This document shows, one piece after another, positions 5,634 through 5,736 of a stretch of 5,736 nucleotides of DNA. The DNA lies in assembly GCA_038227745.1 (NCBI GenBank), contig JBBRPS010000671.1, forward strand, positions 1 to 5,736, read 5' to 3'. How positions within the stretch are numbered: the stretch's first letter is position 1; the number at the start of each line of letters is the position of its first letter. A model generated the notes under the pieces. That model was not told the DNA's origin, did no database searches, and saw only the letters and a program-made list of their open reading frames with translations. A program made the translations under genes and the position numbers. Source of the stretch: DASPXY01 sp038227745 (lineage in GTDB: Bacteria > Planctomycetota > Planctomycetia > Gemmatales > Gemmataceae).

Positions 5634-5736
5634 GCGGTTCGTGGCCGACTCGCTCCGCGAGTCGGGGTGCTGGCCCCCGACTCGCGGTTCGTGGCCGACT
5701 CGCTCCGCGAGTCGGGGTGCTGGCCCCCGACTCGCG
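5634..5736. repeat. 50-bp tandem repeat of overlapping hairpins, continues past the window
   Basis: Two identical 50-bp units (5634-5683 and 5684-5733) and the first 3 bp of a third are present. Each unit carries alternating copies of CGACTCG and CGAGTCG, which allow two mutually exclusive hairpins. One is CCGACTCG/CGAGTCGG with a 5-nt loop (5645-5665). The other is a perfect 13-bp stem with a 7-nt loop (5655-5687). There is no variable spacer, so it is not a CRISPR array. It lies upstream of the retron promoter and may be a dispersed intergenic repeat family, an expanding tandem array, or a terminator for a gene to the right. Confidence 0.85.

Noticed and set aside
5634..5736. CRISPR array
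   Set aside because: The 50-bp units abut with no variable spacers, and there is no leader or cas gene.

Overview
The window is GC-rich, has tightly packed plus-strand genes, and reads as an accessory (defence-island-like) region of a high-GC bacterium. The organism cannot be fixed from the sequence. The retron reverse transcriptase resembles myxobacterial retron enzymes, and the hairpin-rich intergenic repeats resemble those I associate with Gemmata-like planctomycetes. A planctomycete or myxobacterium is my best guess, at low to moderate confidence.

Left edge (1-135): the 5' end of an IS3-family insertion sequence that reads leftwards out of the window, with its terminal inverted repeat and the first 25 codons of OrfA. 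Positions 136-462 hold no convincing gene. They contain a strong hairpin (175-204) and, just before the first gene, a good sigma70-type promoter (TTGACA, 17 bp, AATCAT) and a strong Shine-Dalgarno sequence.

Centre (463-4673): a two-gene operon joined by an ATGA overlap. The first gene encodes a 336-aa protein with winged-helix-like ends and no catalytic motif that I can see. The second encodes a 1067-aa protein with two complete P-loop ATPase modules in one chain: an N-terminal AAA/ORC/STAND-like ATPase, then a C-terminal HerA/FtsK-type (DUF87-like) motor. I cannot match the pair to a named system. The architecture (small DNA- or protein-binding partner plus double motor) suits a DNA-translocating conflict or defence machine, which is inference.

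Right side (4674-5736): a retron on the minus strand, convergent with the operon. From upstream to downstream on that strand it has a promoter (TTGACA, 17 bp, AAGGAT), a roughly 170-nt non-coding RNA bounded by a near-perfect a1/a2 inverted repeat with msr- and msd-like hairpins inside, and a reverse transcriptase starting 8 nt after a2. The predicted transcription start falls almost exactly on the first base of a1. The reverse transcriptase is broken: its homology stops after residue 203 at a 27-bp palindrome resembling two fused insertion-sequence ends, and the catalytic YADD part is absent. This is therefore a retron with an intact-looking RNA gene and a truncated enzyme. Upstream of it, at the right edge, is a 50-bp tandem repeat of strong hairpins that continues past the window.

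Overall, the segment shows repeated mobile-element activity (IS3 end on the left, scar in the retron on the right) around a possibly novel ATPase operon. Nothing directly shows that the retron and the operon work together.
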